Source of the DNA: Trichuris trichiura
Taxonomy: Eukaryota; Nematoda; Enoplea; Trichinellida; Trichuridae
Assembly (NCBI GenBank): GCA_037903355.1
Contig: JBAJFE010000061.1
Location: 310,001-374,000 of the forward strand
DNA: 64,000 nt
Reading direction: 5' to 3'
The position numbers and the translations under genes are program-made. Shown piece by piece: positions 37,466 to 50,483 of the stretch. Every line of letters begins with the position of its first letter. The first letter of the stretch is position 1. Under the pieces are notes generated by a model that searched no databases, was not told the DNA's origin, and worked only from the letters and a program-made list of their open reading frames with translations.

Positions 37466-40017
37466 ATGCTAATATGCGTAATAATGAAGTAATCAGTCGT
37501 AAGTAAAAGCTTTGCTGCGTGGTCATACAATTTAAAGCGTTCTTGTCTTCAGTTTACGAAATTAAATCACATTAGTTGTTTTGTCTTTATATGTTGTTTA
37601 AAATGAGAAAAAAATGCTTTTCTATCTTATAACATTTTGGCAACCGAATACTAAAAAACGGTTGAATTCCCGCTGTTATTTTTAAAGGGGAAAGAAATCG
37701 GAACGTTCGAAAATCGTCTGTTTCTATTTTCAGCAGCCGGTTTAGTCGAAGGGCAGACGTACTAAAGGGAATTGAATTATATTTTACTGTTCTAACCCAC
37801 TGATCGTTATGAAGCCTCATGTTTTCAGTTTTGAATTACCTTGTTTTTCTTCATTATGATTGGCTTACAATAGCAGAATGTGTAGTAGCACACTTGCCGC
37901 GTGGTTTTGCATTGTCAAGCGTTTTTTCAATCCGCAGAGCAAGTAAGCTTTTTCTGGTACTTGTAGTAGGAAGGCTGTGATTTGGATATTGTTAAAAGCT
38001 GACAAGCCAAGTTTTGTACGAATATGCGCTCATCTAAAAAGTCTGATTTCATTTTAAATGCACAAGTAGTATAGATTTGCGTAGCTCTTAAGCTGTTGAG
38101 GATTTTCTGTATGCTGAGAGAGCTTTGGCTTCAACTGGAAATCGTCAGCTGCGTTGGTTTTCAACAAAAGGTTGAGTGATTCGAAGCTCTGATGTTAGAC
38201 ATTGGCACCTCCTCTCTGGCCGGGAAAATCCTGTTAAGTATCTTCTTCCAAAATAATGCTGTCTCGTCTTCATTGAAAATCTGCTGTCCAGAGCAGCCAG
38301 CTTCGTTACGCTAGCCAGATCTTTTGTCAAGGCTTGCAGTATCTTCAATATCAGCACTAGCTGCTTCGTCTTGCAGTTATTTGTTGGGCAGAGCACTTCT
38401 TTCCTTAAATGCCATGAACCAATCTTTGCTCGCTTTGCATGTTTCCTCTACACCTTCCTGACCTCTTTCAGCTTTCAACGAACTGAAAAGATGTAGGGGC
38501 TTTGGCTTAAAGAATTCTTGTTCCTCTTTAGAACTTCGTTTTCCTACGTCAGCGATAATGCTTTCGCGTTCCTATATTACTTACGTTCACTGGAGTGGCA
38601 CTTTTGCTGACAGCACTGCCGCCGACGCCTTATGGTAGAGATAAGCAGGTACAGCATGTACTGCCCATGGGAAAGGCAGCAGTTGTATACCAAACATTCT
38701 GCTCGGCATTCCTTCATAGCTCTACGCTAATCGGCTTTATTCCTTTACCTTATACGTCATATGTTTCTCCTTTTACCGGTACAGTTCGAATAATACTAGG
38801 AAGAAAAGTGGAACTGTGAATAAGAAGAATGCTAAGAAACGGACTGAGGGTTTATGAACTTCCCTGTTATGAACGAGATTGATTTATTCACACTTAGTAC
38901 TGATAAAACCTGTTTAATCCGTTGCTCGCCGTATATTGTTATCAACACAAAGTATGAAATACGACGTAAGAGCTCTTAGGACCAATGCGACATTGCGTTT
39001 AGAGTTGGGTGCGTCACTTTGAGCAGTAAGGAGTTCAAAGAATAAGATAGTTTATTTGACCTGGATGCTCCTAAGAGCATCTTACAGAAGCGCCGTACTA
39101 AAAGAAGGAGTTTAATGTTTTTCTGGTCACTATTTGATGCCACCGTTAACCATAGGTCATGATTCTCTCGAGCGAATCCAGCTACCCAGTTCATTTCGCC
39201 TGCACTGCTATATCATCTTTATCTTGCTTACGTTAAGATGGATAACACTTCGTTTACCACGTTTCAGCAACGTAAGTCTACCCCGAAGCCACGCTCAGTA
39301 CTAAGACTGAAACTTAGTAGAGATTGTCTAACGAGTATGAGAAGCTTTTGTTTACAGAGCTCTTCCAGTGCGAGCAGTCTTCCCGTCAAAAACGTTTTGT
39401 CCCTAAAAGGTCATATGCCTGCCCTCTTTTCTCTACGCTCCCACACATCTAGCTTCAGAAAAACTTCCCTTTTTGTCTTACATTATAGTTGTGAAGCGTC
39501 ACACGAAAGCTTTACTTCGTCTAACGACAAGACAAGACTGAGTGTCGCAAACTATCTGCTATATATATGTAGCGAGTCAAGGCTGGGTCGTGACCCTGTG
39601 TTCTAGAAAAACAATTGTAATTGAGTTGTTTGTCGCCTTGTGAGTCATAGCGAGGCCTGGTCTTCCTGTTAGTTAGTATAGGTGGCTACAGGAAGTCCCC
39701 TCCAGAACTGGAATATCAGGTGTCGCTTGGCTTCTTGACCAGGCGTCCGGATCTTGTGTAAAATCGTGTAGGCTGTATGTTTGCAAGCGTAACTGTCTTA
39801 CAACTCCGACTGCACGAAAGAATGCAAACCTCACGACTGCCTTAGCATAATTGGAATAAGGATGGGGTAAAGTCCAAAAGCAACAGTATATATATATATA
39901 TATATATAAAATTTGCTTTTCCAAAGAGGCAGGATTGATGCTGAACTTTTCGTTCTGTCTGAACACGAAGGATCTTCTTTCCTAAAATTTGCGCTTGCAT
40001 TAACATTGCAACTTGAA
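37466..40017. other. Spacer downstream of copy C
   Basis: It contains the Tigger fragment at 38140-38400 and a (TA)n tract at 39887-39908. Nothing else was recognised. Confidence 0.5.
38140..38400 (-). pseudogene. Second Tigger/jerky-like transposase fragment
   Basis: The minus strand encodes QIFNEDETALFWKKI (about 38283-38239), the first Asp block of the DDE_1 family, preceded by a weakly preserved region and followed by a stop within about 25 codons. It is separate from, and diverged from, the copy at 3660-5345. It lies just downstream of EGF copy C. No ends were found. Confidence 0.65.
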
Positions 40018-43000
40018 AACGGGGAGTTTTGTAACGGGCTGTATTTTCATGGTTGTAAGGTCTTCTACGGCTTTTCCCGTTTTTCGTCGTGCTGTTATCT
40101 GTAATTAAACTAAAACAACTGCTCTACCAACGGATGGATGAGCCGTTATTAAGAAAATGTACAGATAGCGATACATTCAACTTTTTAATATTCAGAGCTT
40201 TCGGAACGCTCTAGTTCCGTCGTCAGTGAGGTGGTGGAGTGCCAGTGCCAAAAGCGTTGAACAGCATGCTTGCCAACAGCTTTGCGGTACCCGAATTCGG
40301 TGGACTGAAGTTAATCGAACCGCACCTGCGAATGATTTCCGACGCGGTTGTCATTGAAACGGACACGAAAATGAACGACACGTTGCTGCGTTCCCTTATG
40401 GGAATGACGGCTAGTTCGAATAGACGCCGTTTTCGAGTCAGTTGATTGTTTAATATTTACGTGTAAAAAATTGAAATTTTCCCCTCGAATCTTTAACGCA
40501 TCCGGCTATCGGCGGTGCTAGCAAAAATTCAAACGCAAAAAAACGAACGAAAATTCAGTGAAACGAAGGGCAGATTATTTATTATGTCTTTCGTCCATAT
40601 AAAATCAATCCGCAACTACGCACGCTAGAAATTGCGTCAACACCGTTTCTACTAGCAATGAAGACACTTTAAATGGCTCGAATTTAAAAAAATTTTGAGC
40701 ACGCGCTCTATATGAATTGTGAAACAAATGTATTTGGCAGTGATCTATGTTCAAACGACCATACGCCAGTGAAGGGCAGATAAGATGCGACTTTTAAATA
40801 ACGTTTGCTGCTGACATGAAGCAGAGTGAGCATAACGTCAGTTCAGTGTTTAATGTATGCTATTTTTCAAATACGGACAGCTAGGATTGGCACGTTTTGA
40901 AACAGTTTGACGCACGTTCCTTACTAACGATAGTGGGTTACTTATGATTGTCGAAAATGAACGATCTTCCTCTAGTTCAAGGCAGCGTGCGTAATGTTTT
41001 GCGAGCCGTGTTTCGGAGGTTTCCCATCGATTGCGGTTTCGTGTTCATGCCATCACTTCTTTCCATTGCCTGCATTCGACGCGATTTGTCCCTAGGAACA
41101 TCTTTTCATGGTTGGTGACCATACTGTAGCAAAACACATCTACCTGAAAAACGCAGTCTGACATTCGAGAGTTATTTTCCGATTTCCCAATTCAAGCAGT
41201 GGTGTACCTGAGCATTCTTAATGTTATGTTGAACGAGAGCATTGACGTTTTCTTGGATTTTGCACCACCTCCGAATGACGGCGAGTGACTTCCCTGTAAC
41301 TAGATTAGTTTAACTGCTAAAATCTCCAAGAAAATCTGCAATTTTGACGTTTTACTTTTATCAATGTTTCAACTTCCCATTTTAACGGTATAGAGACTGA
41401 CACAGCTATTGCTGTTGATTCATGAATGCCGTCAGCTTAGTAACGGTGGTGCATTCATCAAGGACTATACGTATCTTCCGTTTGAAAAGCTTGCATTTGC
41501 CCCTCAGCAACAAATCGGAACTATCTAGTTACAAGCAGTACATGTTACAACCAACGTGAAAAGAGTAGTTAGCTGTAGTTTAACAAATAACTTTTAAGTT
41601 CATGGAGATGATGCAATGGTTTATTAATTGTCAACACTGAAGCTGATTAAATCTTGGAGATTCGTAGTCGCCTTCTGAATTTTCTAAATTGTAGAAACAA
41701 ATTACTTTGAAGAAATTCTTCAGACTGAAAACGTTTTTGCAGCTTTGCAACCCACTCGTTAAATTAACGTTTATTTCTAAACGCCAAATCACGGAACTTA
41801 AGGGCCTCATCGAGGCCCATCATCAGCATTATGTGCGCCGGCCGTTGGTTGGTCTTATGTTAGCAAGCCGTTCCATCCGACCGACCTTGGCGGAGACCTC
41901 AGCCGTCAGGTCGATCCTTGACCCGTTGAGCCTTGGTCCCACCGGGTCAGTCAGAGTTTCCGGCGAGCACCCAACCGACCTTCCACGACGACGGCGACAC
42001 TAACAATGAGCGACAACGAGCCAACAAACGATATAAACGGTTTTAAACTGTCTTCTTTTCCGTGTCTTTCTTTCTTCCGTGCCTCTCGTTGTCTTCTTTG
42101 TTCTTTCGCGCCCATAAACACATTTGAATTTTTCTTTCCCTTCTTCCTTCCTAACGAGCGCGTTTACTTCTGAGCTCGTCACTTAACGAAAGGCCGGAAA
42201 ACGTTGCAGCCGATAGCGGCTTGTCTGAGCCTTTCCCGATCGCAAGAAAGCATTTGAAACCGCACAGGTTGTCACGAAACCAAACTCTGGTTTTACTCAA
42301 CTTAAATGACGGCTAGCAACTGTAGATAGAAGGCAGTCAAAGAGAGACGGAGCACTAGAGATAGCGGCCGTGCATCAACTCGACAGTAAGAGTACGATTA
42401 CGATCAGCGTACGCAGGTACGGTGAGCGATAAGCGACACTGAAGGGGCAGCCAGCATACTACACAGGTGTTGGCGGTTCCTCCTGCCAATTTGACGTTTC
42501 TGCCATCAGGAGGCCAATGGCAGATCTCATTTGCGCGACGTTTGAAGAAGAAGTCGTTCCTACAACGTCTTCTTTTTCAGCCTCATCAGGTTCTCCAAGA
42601 AACTTGGGAACCGTCACGTAGAATGGCCTACCCTCCGTCGTCAGTAGGCAACTTGCAATTGTGCCAACGAAGGCACTCATGCAGTGCTACTGATTTCGGA
42701 GAGCCGTCGCGACCAAATGGATCGTGTTGGCTACTGAAAGAACGAAAACTGTTAGCACTCTTTGCCTTAACAGGGTAAAACATTGAACTTACCCGATGGA
42801 CCTGCCAGGACGCCTCCTTGACTTGGACCTATTTTTTATACAGCCTATAGGTAGGCTATACACACCGAAACAGGTCTAGTCAAGGCATCGAAAACTCGGT
42901 TCCCTCTTACTTACAGAACGAGTAAAACTAAACCGTAAACTGATCTGCAGGTAACATGCCAGAATATTGCGTCAAACCATTGAAGAGTTAGTCTGCTTCG

Positions 43001-44610
43001 AAAATTCTAGCGTCAGAAAGTTGCGTACGTTTTGTAGCAGAGAGCACGCTGTTAAATTTGTCCGTGAGAGCGCGGTACAAAGAGCGAGATGATGTCTCGT
43101 ACTCGACAGCGACGAGAGAGCACGACCTTTGGATCAGCAAGAGAACCTGATATCGACGGCTTAGCACACAAGCAGCCAGGATTAGGGTTAGCGCCGGTGC
43201 CGTGACCTGCTTCTCAGTAAGCGGATTAGGCGTTGGTTGAATAACCTTCAGTCCCTGGGAACGCGCGGAGCAGAGGAACGGAAAAGATGATAAAACCCGT
43301 CTGTTTAAAACAAACGGGTATATTTCATTTGTTAGCTCGTTGTTGTTCATTGTTATAGGTGAGCAACGGTCGTGGAAGGTCGGTTGGATGCTCGTTGCGA
43401 AGTCTGACTGACCCGGTGGGACCAAGGCCCGACGGGTCAAGATAGACCTGACGACTGAGGTCTCCGCCAAGGTCGGTCGGATGGAACAGCTTGCTAACAT
43501 AAAGACCGACCCAACGGGCGGCACACATAGCGCTGATGACGGGCAAGGCCCGAAAGCTCCGCGATTTGACGTTAGGAATAAACGTTAACTATACGAATGG
43601 GTTGCAAAGCCGCAAAAAAATTTTCAGTCTGAATAACGCAGCCGTTAGCAAAGAAGAAAAGAAAAAGGAAAAATTAAATGAAGAAATTATTTTCGATTCC
43701 CGATTTTCTGTTTAAACTGACCTTGTACCTGAGTATCCTTAGTCTTTTGGTGAACGAAAATTCAGTTGGCCCTCGTTATCCTCTGTTAATTCGTCCAAAA
43801 TTTTGAGCATTTCACCGCGTTAAGCTGGATCCGCGTTATATAGGATACCCTATGAAAAAAGCCAAATGTCTTATATTCTAGCTGCATATTTCGTCCTGCC
43901 CCCTTGAATTTATTCCGAAATGGTTATCATACCTAGTAATCCTTCGAACAGAGATTGGTCGCATTCTTGCTAGAAGGGGAGGTTCGTTTCTCAAGCGGCG
44001 GACCGCCAAGCGGAAACGATCCACCCAACATATCGCTACTTAGCCTACTGTGAAAGTCATTGCCCTGTCGTAATAATTTTTTAAAAACGTTATCTTTCAA
44101 ACAGTCGAAAAAATTTATGCGACCGAAGTCGCCGCCTATAGGATGTCTGAAATTCTGCATTATAACCAAAAACTACTGTAGTAAACTTACGTATCTGCAG
44201 ATCACATTACTGTTTTTGTTACTGCTAGGCTGTTTGCTCTTGAAAACTGGGTGTTTTGTAACGGGCTGTATTTTCATGGTTGTATGGTCTCTACGGCTTT
44301 TCCCGTTTTTCGTTGTGCTGTTATCTGTAATTAAACCTCGCTGACCTCGATCCCCATTCCTATTGTTACGTGAGCCTATATAACACCGTTCGGAGAATAA
44401 CACCTCCTCCACCAGCTCACTGACGACGAAACTAGAGCGTTCCGAAAGCTTTGAACATTAAAAAGTTGAGTGCGTTGATATCTGTACATTTTCTTAATAA
44501 CGGCTCATCCATCCGTTGGTAGAGCAGTTGTTTTAGTTTAATTACAGATAACAGCACAACGACAAACGGGAAAAGCCGTAGAAGACCTCACAACCATGAA
44601 CATTGCAACT
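40018..44610. repeat. Large inverted repeat around transposon debris
   Basis: Arm 40018-40232 reappears inverted at about 44413-44610 (shared CTCTACCAACGGATGGATGA). Part of the arm (40018-40107) also occurs as a direct copy at 44248-44336. The hammerhead-like cores sit at the inner edges of both arms (40198-40226 and 44420-44448). The interior of about 4.2 kb includes another inverted-repeat element (41712-43637) and no intact transposase. Confidence 0.7.
41712..43637. mobile_element. Nested inverted-repeat element, about 1.9 kb
   Basis: Arms about 41712-42060 and 43300-43637 are inverted copies, from TTCAGACTGAAAA at the left edge to TTTTCAGTCTGAA at the right. They include a GC-rich stretch (CGACCTTGGCGGAGACCTC) and the structured core near 41797-41826 and 43533-43556. 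Short open frames in the arms are mirror images of each other and do not look like a gene. The middle (42100-43300) has no recognisable transposase. Confidence 0.68.
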
Positions 44611-44640
44611 GCAAAAAAAGTTCGAACCTTTCCATAAAAA

Positions 44641-44700
44641 ATTTTACAGTCGCTTCTTCAAAACCCGTTGTAACGGGTTTTGAAGAAGCGATTGTAAAAT
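44641..44700. repeat. 60-bp near-perfect palindrome
   Basis: The sequence reads ATTTTACAGTCGCTTCTTCA and on through AACCCGTT, then returns as its inverse, with one mismatch and about a 2-base centre. It lies just outside the right arm of the 40018-44610 inverted repeat. Confidence 0.93.
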
Positions 44701-45135
44701 CCCGCATTCCAAAACGTCACAGTTTGAAATACTGTACCTGAAAATCGTTTTTGCTAACTTACTTTATTATCCTTCTTCTGTAAGTGCTACTGGTCTTTTC
44801 AAAAAAAGCAGCGTAAAGGCGTTTTTTAGGACATTATTTCCTAGTTAATATATTTAAGCACAACAATTTTAAAAATCTGAGCAAGCAATGCTTGCAGAAC
44901 TGTAATTTATCCATTCCGAGAGTCTTTTCGTAAGCTAACATTGTCAGAATGATAAGCTGTTTAGCGAAATGTTGCTTATTTAAAAAATTAAGGTTGCTGG
45001 ATTAATTAATTAAGCGGAGCTTTGTTTGATTATCCAAACTCGTATCTTTCAGACTATTTCAAATGTAGAAGTGCATTGTTTTTATGTACCTGAAAAGCTT
45101 TAATCGAGTGAACAGTGATGCCTGTGCGAAGTTAA

Positions 45136-46856
45136 ATGAATGAATTAAGGCGTCGAAAGCCGGAACCAGTTTTAGATTTCATAGAAAGTTTAGATGCTTT
45201 TCCAAAAGTCAACGAGGACGTCAAAGAAAAGCCTTCTCCTTTTCACGGTGTTGGTATGACTACCATGCCTTGTTGATCGCTCCGTATTCACGGTGTCCCT
45301 TGTAGTGTTTGTTTGCTCATGGTGCTTAATAATTTGGCTAGTCTATAGCGAATTGCAATTCTACAGGGAACTTATAAATGATTATCGTTTTTTCATTGAC
45401 ATCGATTACGATGAGTAGGCATACATTTAACAATTCTTTCATTTTTTTAAAAGCCAGTTTGTTGAAGGAAAGTTCCCATCAATATTGACCTAACGGTTGC
45501 CATGCCTTGTTCAGCCATTTCTGTAGACTTCAAAGACGTGAAGGAGCATATTTTGGATGATCACGAGGGTTTCAAGTTGGAACCTGTTCGATTTGAACTA
45601 TTGCCAGAAAGCCGAAAATTTTGGAATGTCTTAAGAGAAATAAACGTAAAACGCTTGCTTACTACTATGATAATGTTTAAGTTTTTGCTTGTTTTTACTT
45701 CAGAGTATGCATGTTCCTGGCAAGTTGCAGAATGTTGGAGACTTTAACTCTATTAGCGAAGAAATTTGGAGGAGTATGCACGATATGCGTTTAGTTATGA
45801 ATTCAGCCGGCGCATCTCACGGAAGGAAAGATGGCTGCCGAATTTATGGGCAGTTTTTGGTTGCCAAAGTGCATGGTAGCTTCCACGTTACGTTTGGAAG
45901 GCAAATCCGTCTCAGCGAAAACATAAAGCTTCGACTGATCAACTTCGACGCTTCACTGAGTGCGATATTCTGTAACGAAAACTACACAACCGTTTTTACA
46001 CGCTAATTCATTCAGATTTTAATTTCTCTCATCGAATAGAAAAGCTTGCTTTTGGACCACGACTTCCCGGCGCGGTCAACCCGCTGGACGGAGTGGAACG
46101 AACTTCCATGAATGGTAAATAAGTTTTACTGGCTCTTTTCTTTAAATTTTTCCACTTTGGACTCTTAGAGAATGACTTATTTCAATACTACGTTAATGTT
46201 GTGCCGACAAAGATGACTAAAGCAAATGGGGAAGTTCTTCGATCATCACAGTATTCCGTCACCCAGCTAACCCGAACAATAAGTCATTCAAATGGATCGC
46301 ACGGCAGACCGGGAATATCGATTATATATGAACTGTCACCCATCCTTGTCGACATTACCCAAAGGAAGCAAAGTATAATCGTACTACTTCTACGTCTGTG
46401 CGCCATTATTGGAGGCGTATTTGCTACTTCAGGTTAGAATTGTTTAACATTTCTGTACTTGACGTGTTAAAAGCAAATGATGTTTTACTTTTTAATTACC
46501 CGCTCTCATTTGTTACTTTTTTTGAGTTTATTGATCATCGAAGCTTAGCTTATGACACATGGTTGCAAGGTTAAGACTTCGCGCACACTCCACGCTCATT
46601 AAGTTAAGTTATATCATGTATTGACGGAAAATTTTAATGAGCAAATACAGTATTCTGTTTTCAGGTTAACAGCCCACGCAACGAAAGGGAAAAGTCAGTC
46701 CTCATAATAATAATGATATTATTATTTACAGGTGTGTGGTCTGTAACGGTTTTGGTTGTCATAGAAGAGATGTACATGGATTTTTCCCGTTTTGCATTTG
46801 CCCATAAAACGAGTCAACTCGCACTCGACTCGGAAAGGTGGAGGAGCTACTCCTGA
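45136..46856 (+). CDS. ERGIC2: ERGIC2/Erv41-like ER-Golgi cargo receptor subunit
   Basis: Exons are 45136-45253, 45306-45414, 45468-45645, 45704-45959, 46016-46114, 46169-46432 and 46732-46856. All phases agree and give 382 residues, close to the usual length of about 377. Seen in order: N-terminus with LDAFPKV; first membrane segment (FVCSWCLIIWLVYSELQFY); INIDLTVAMPC; DGCRIYGQF; NFSHRIEKLAFG; NPLDGVE; FQYYVNVVPTK; GSHGRPGI; and the end of the lumenal domain running into the second membrane segment (LLRLCAIIGGVFATSG). These are the hallmark blocks of the ERGIC2/Erv41 family, which cycles between ER and Golgi with ERGIC3/Erv46. The introns are 52, 53, 58, 56 and 54 nt, then 299 nt. The last exon is odd: from about 46757 its sequence matches one arm of an inverted repeat (other arm 46970-47040), so the C-terminal tail may come from an inserted element. 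The last exon is less certain than the rest. Confidence 0.88.
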
Positions 46857-47040
46857 GGAAAAACTCGGTGGTAGGGCAACTCCTGCGTGCGCTGATGACG
46901 GCTCAAGATTGAGCCGAAAGCTACGCCAGACTTTTGTTTGGTTTTTATGCCCTTGAACGACATTAAAGCTTTTTCACTTTTTTGACTTGTTTTATGGGCA
47001 AATGCAAAACGAGAAAAATCCATGTACATCTCTTCTACGA
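46757..47040. repeat. Inverted-repeat element at the 3' end of ERGIC2
   Basis: Arms 46757-46822 and 46970-47040 are inverted copies (shared GAGATGTACATGGATTTTT). Between them is a structured core, CTGATGACGGCTCAAGATTG at 46892, and AGCCGAAAGC. The left arm overlaps the last coding exon of ERGIC2. AT/AAT-rich simple sequence borders both sides. Confidence 0.7.
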
Positions 47041-47125
<85 letters not shown>

Positions 47126-47127
47126 GC
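47039..47127 (+). repeat. (ATT)n microsatellite
   Basis: About 29 tandem ATT units follow directly after the right arm of the inverted-repeat element. A smaller ATAATAAT stretch lies at 46702-46727 left of the element. Confidence 0.97.
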
Positions 47128-47129
47128 TT

Positions 47130-50100
47130 ATATTAATTATTTTTATATATCGTGGTGGACTGTTATACCTTTACGAATCAAAACACCTTAGCTTGTAGCT
47201 TTATTGTTTCAAAACGAAAGTTACTGAAATCGATACAGCCAACGCTTTACTAAACCCCAACTTCAGTTATCCGACTTTGTGTTCTCTTTGTCTGTCACCT
47301 TCCACTGTTAGCCTATATTCGATCTGCATTCCGTCGAATACGCACATACTTTATGCATATTATTTTCGCTTCGTGTTGTAAAAATCAAATTATACCGGAA
47401 ATAGATTCTTCAATCTCGAATTACCTTACAATTTTTAGATTTGAACGGAAGTGATAAATAATTCTTCGACGCGTTGTCTGTTTTTTTAAAAAGTTCTTCA
47501 CGCACTATAAATTTTTATTCGTTTGATAATGACTTGATTTTACTTGTTAAATTCTTACACTCACTGCGTTTCAACAATGCTTGCGTCATTTCATTTGTGA
47601 CGCAGACCCACTTCTGACGTAGTCGATATACGTTTGCGCGAAACTTATTTGAACTGCAACTTTTGCTCCGTTTACCTATGTTAACAACCAGACGCTGCCA
47701 TTACGGCGAATTGGCATCAAATACATTGTTGCTTCAGATGTGTTGGTCACCTTCTCGGACGCGTTGTTGGGACGAAATGGAAATGTTGGAAAAATGCATC
47801 TTCCAACTGTTATTTGACGAGTACAATTCCACTGTTGACGTTTTCTTATTTGGCCCTTTGGAAATGGAATATAAATGATGTTCAGGTACTACTTTACCGC
47901 TTTTGTTTTTTGTACGTTAAGCAGAACATATAAAACTTTTACAAGTATCAACAGTAACAAGTAGTAATTCAATAAGAACATGCCAATGCAGTTCTATGAC
48001 ATAACCTGCGGCCGCTCTACTCTGTCTGCCACCCTATCGATTTTCCATGTATTGAAGATGTCCAGAAAGTAAAAAAAGCATAAATCAATACGTTGGGAAA
48101 CCAAATTCAACTATGCAAAACGCATTAGCATTTCCTTGCAAGCCTAGAAGGAAGGAAACCTCTAATAAAAATCGCGTGATTCTCTTATTCATAGGTGGCG
48201 GGAAATTAATTCGCTTTGCGATTTAACATGTAGCGTTGTCCTCACGGTAGACGTATTCCGAATGGCAATTGATTGCTTTACTTGGGCGGGATACGGTTTT
48301 GTCAGAATGAGAATAGGTTGCAAAGTTGATTCAGTCGCCTTTTCACTTCAAATATCTTTTGAGGCTTGTCACTTTTTTCATTTTCGTTAAGAAGACATTT
48401 TACTCAGCGGACGTTCCATTTTTCCAAACTTGCTTTTAGGCTATCGAAAGCGTCTATCCCATGCTGGCAAGTAGCTTGAATAATAGTCTTGATAACGAAA
48501 CTTGCGTTTGTTTGTTTTTTCCCTAATTTTGCGATTACTCAATAGCGTACAGTGGTCAAGGAGGAGAAATTTCTTTTCTATGCAAATAGTCTTCGTTCCG
48601 TCTGCTCCTCTAGATAGCTGCTATTCGCATTGGCGGCGATTGTTGCTCTTATGCTTCCAGGTGAACAAATTGACTTTTTTGATAAAAAAAATAATAAGCT
48701 GTACATTTTGAAATATATTAAGAAACATTTATAAAATGCTTTAATTTATTCGTCCGATTTGAGCTCACCGCTTATTTTTCTTGTTCGAAATATTCAAAAC
48801 GATCGATTTTGACAGCGTCAATTTTTCGGGGCCCAATTTACCCCTACGGTAGTTTTATTTAAATAAGTATAGGATAATTTTATTTGGGTCAACCCGCTGA
48901 TGTTGGCAGGTTGATTTTTGAGCTGCTTATCAATATTTTTGTTTTGCATCATATTTTTCGGTAGCGCCTTCTGATTTTCTTTAAAATTTGCGTTTCCTTC
49001 ATAGCGCATGTCTAGATGGCTGTTTCGGCAGTTATCCTGGTAAAATAAAAGTTAACTTAATAACTGTCGTAACGAGTGTGTTGCTCAATTATTGTGAAAA
49101 GCATACTCGTTAATCATTTTTAAAAGCAGTTTTGTTTATTAAAGCAAAACAGCCATTTCTTATCATTGCTTTAGATTTCAATAGACTTTTTTTTGAAAAA
49201 CTATGAAGCGACCGAATTCCACAGTGGATGCAGGGAAAGGTACATCAGCATGAGACGTTGGAAAGCATGTGACATACGAAACAAGTTTGTAACAGCAAAC
49301 AGTACCCACCAGCCTGTCTATCCTATACGCGTGTAACTGAACGATACAGGTTCTTCTTCTTGTGTTCATAGGCAATCTTCGAATGGCTTTGCTTTTTTGG
49401 AGCAATTTTAAAAATAAGGGGTTGGGAAGCCCGTTTCGCTACGAATAGAAAGACGTAACAAGCTTTCTTTCCGTTTTCTGAATTCGCATCGTTCACAAAT
49501 GTAACGAGGCGCAAAGTTCTTTCGGGATTCGCTTCCTCTTATTTCGGCATTATATTTCTTCCCGTATGATTTACGAAATGAAAATTTTATGATGTTAGCC
49601 TGAAATTGCAAAAGCAGGTTCCCAAAGCTTTGTACTAAGTAACGGCATTGTCAATTCCAGTTTCCGTCGGTGGTTGACCGTTTTTAGCATTTTTCGTACA
49701 TTACTTTCTACCCACAAAGCTGAGTGATGCTTTGACGTGACGCAAAGAGCCGTCTTATCAACTTTTCTGAGTAAATACGAAGTTTACAGTTTCGGTAGAC
49801 AAATCCGGTTTGTTCAGGTTGCAACAACAAACATGCAGCGCATCAATGGACGCAAGAAGGCAATTATGAGTCTCAAAGCGAAAAACAAGTATCGCAGACG
49901 ACGTTGCGATACTGTTCCGCTGTAGCGCGTTGACGAGATGACGTTTGTCAACATTTTAGCTTTTCGTTTGTTTTAGCCTTCGACGCGATGGCTTTAATAG
50001 CAATTGTTTTGAAGAAAAAAGTTTATGCAAATTACGTTGCTATTCAAAATCGTCGTTGGCCAACCAGCTTGGCCGGTTCGACTCTGTTTCAAAATTGCTG

Positions 50101-50483
50101 AACAATTTTCTTAAACCAATAGTTCAGCTTGAATGCGAAACTTATCCTACGGCACACGCGTGTCAAGGACAAATTCCTTAATTGGGAAGAACTATCTTCT
50201 TTAAAGGTGATTAGTTGCTTTTACTATCGATAGTGAGCGCTTTTGACGTAAAATGACTGAAGGTAAAATTGAATTAGAGCCGCCTGATTAGCGGATAGCT
50301 GCCAGATATTCAAATTACCAGCGGACGATGTAATACATTGAACGTACGAGTAATATGTCGGGAAATACTTGTTTTACGCAACGTACGCAAAATAGCGTCT
50401 AAAAACGTGGAATAAACTGCTGCTTATTTTTTTCCTATAGTCACAAAGGGATGCACCATAGAATTCGTGGAAAGCGATGGTCT
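47130..50483. other. Gene-poor stretch between ERGIC2 and the Hint gene
   Basis: Only short open frames with no family signature. No RNA gene or mobile element was recognised. Confidence 0.45.

Noticed and set aside
41707..42003. Pro/Arg-rich frame that recurs at 43325-43546 on the other strand
   Set aside because: The two are mirror images because they lie in the arms of an inverted repeat; no evidence of coding.
46201..46437. Start of a separate gene at the ATG at 46213 or nearby
   Set aside because: The frame joins upstream ERGIC2 exons in phase and carries the middle of its conserved lumenal domain.
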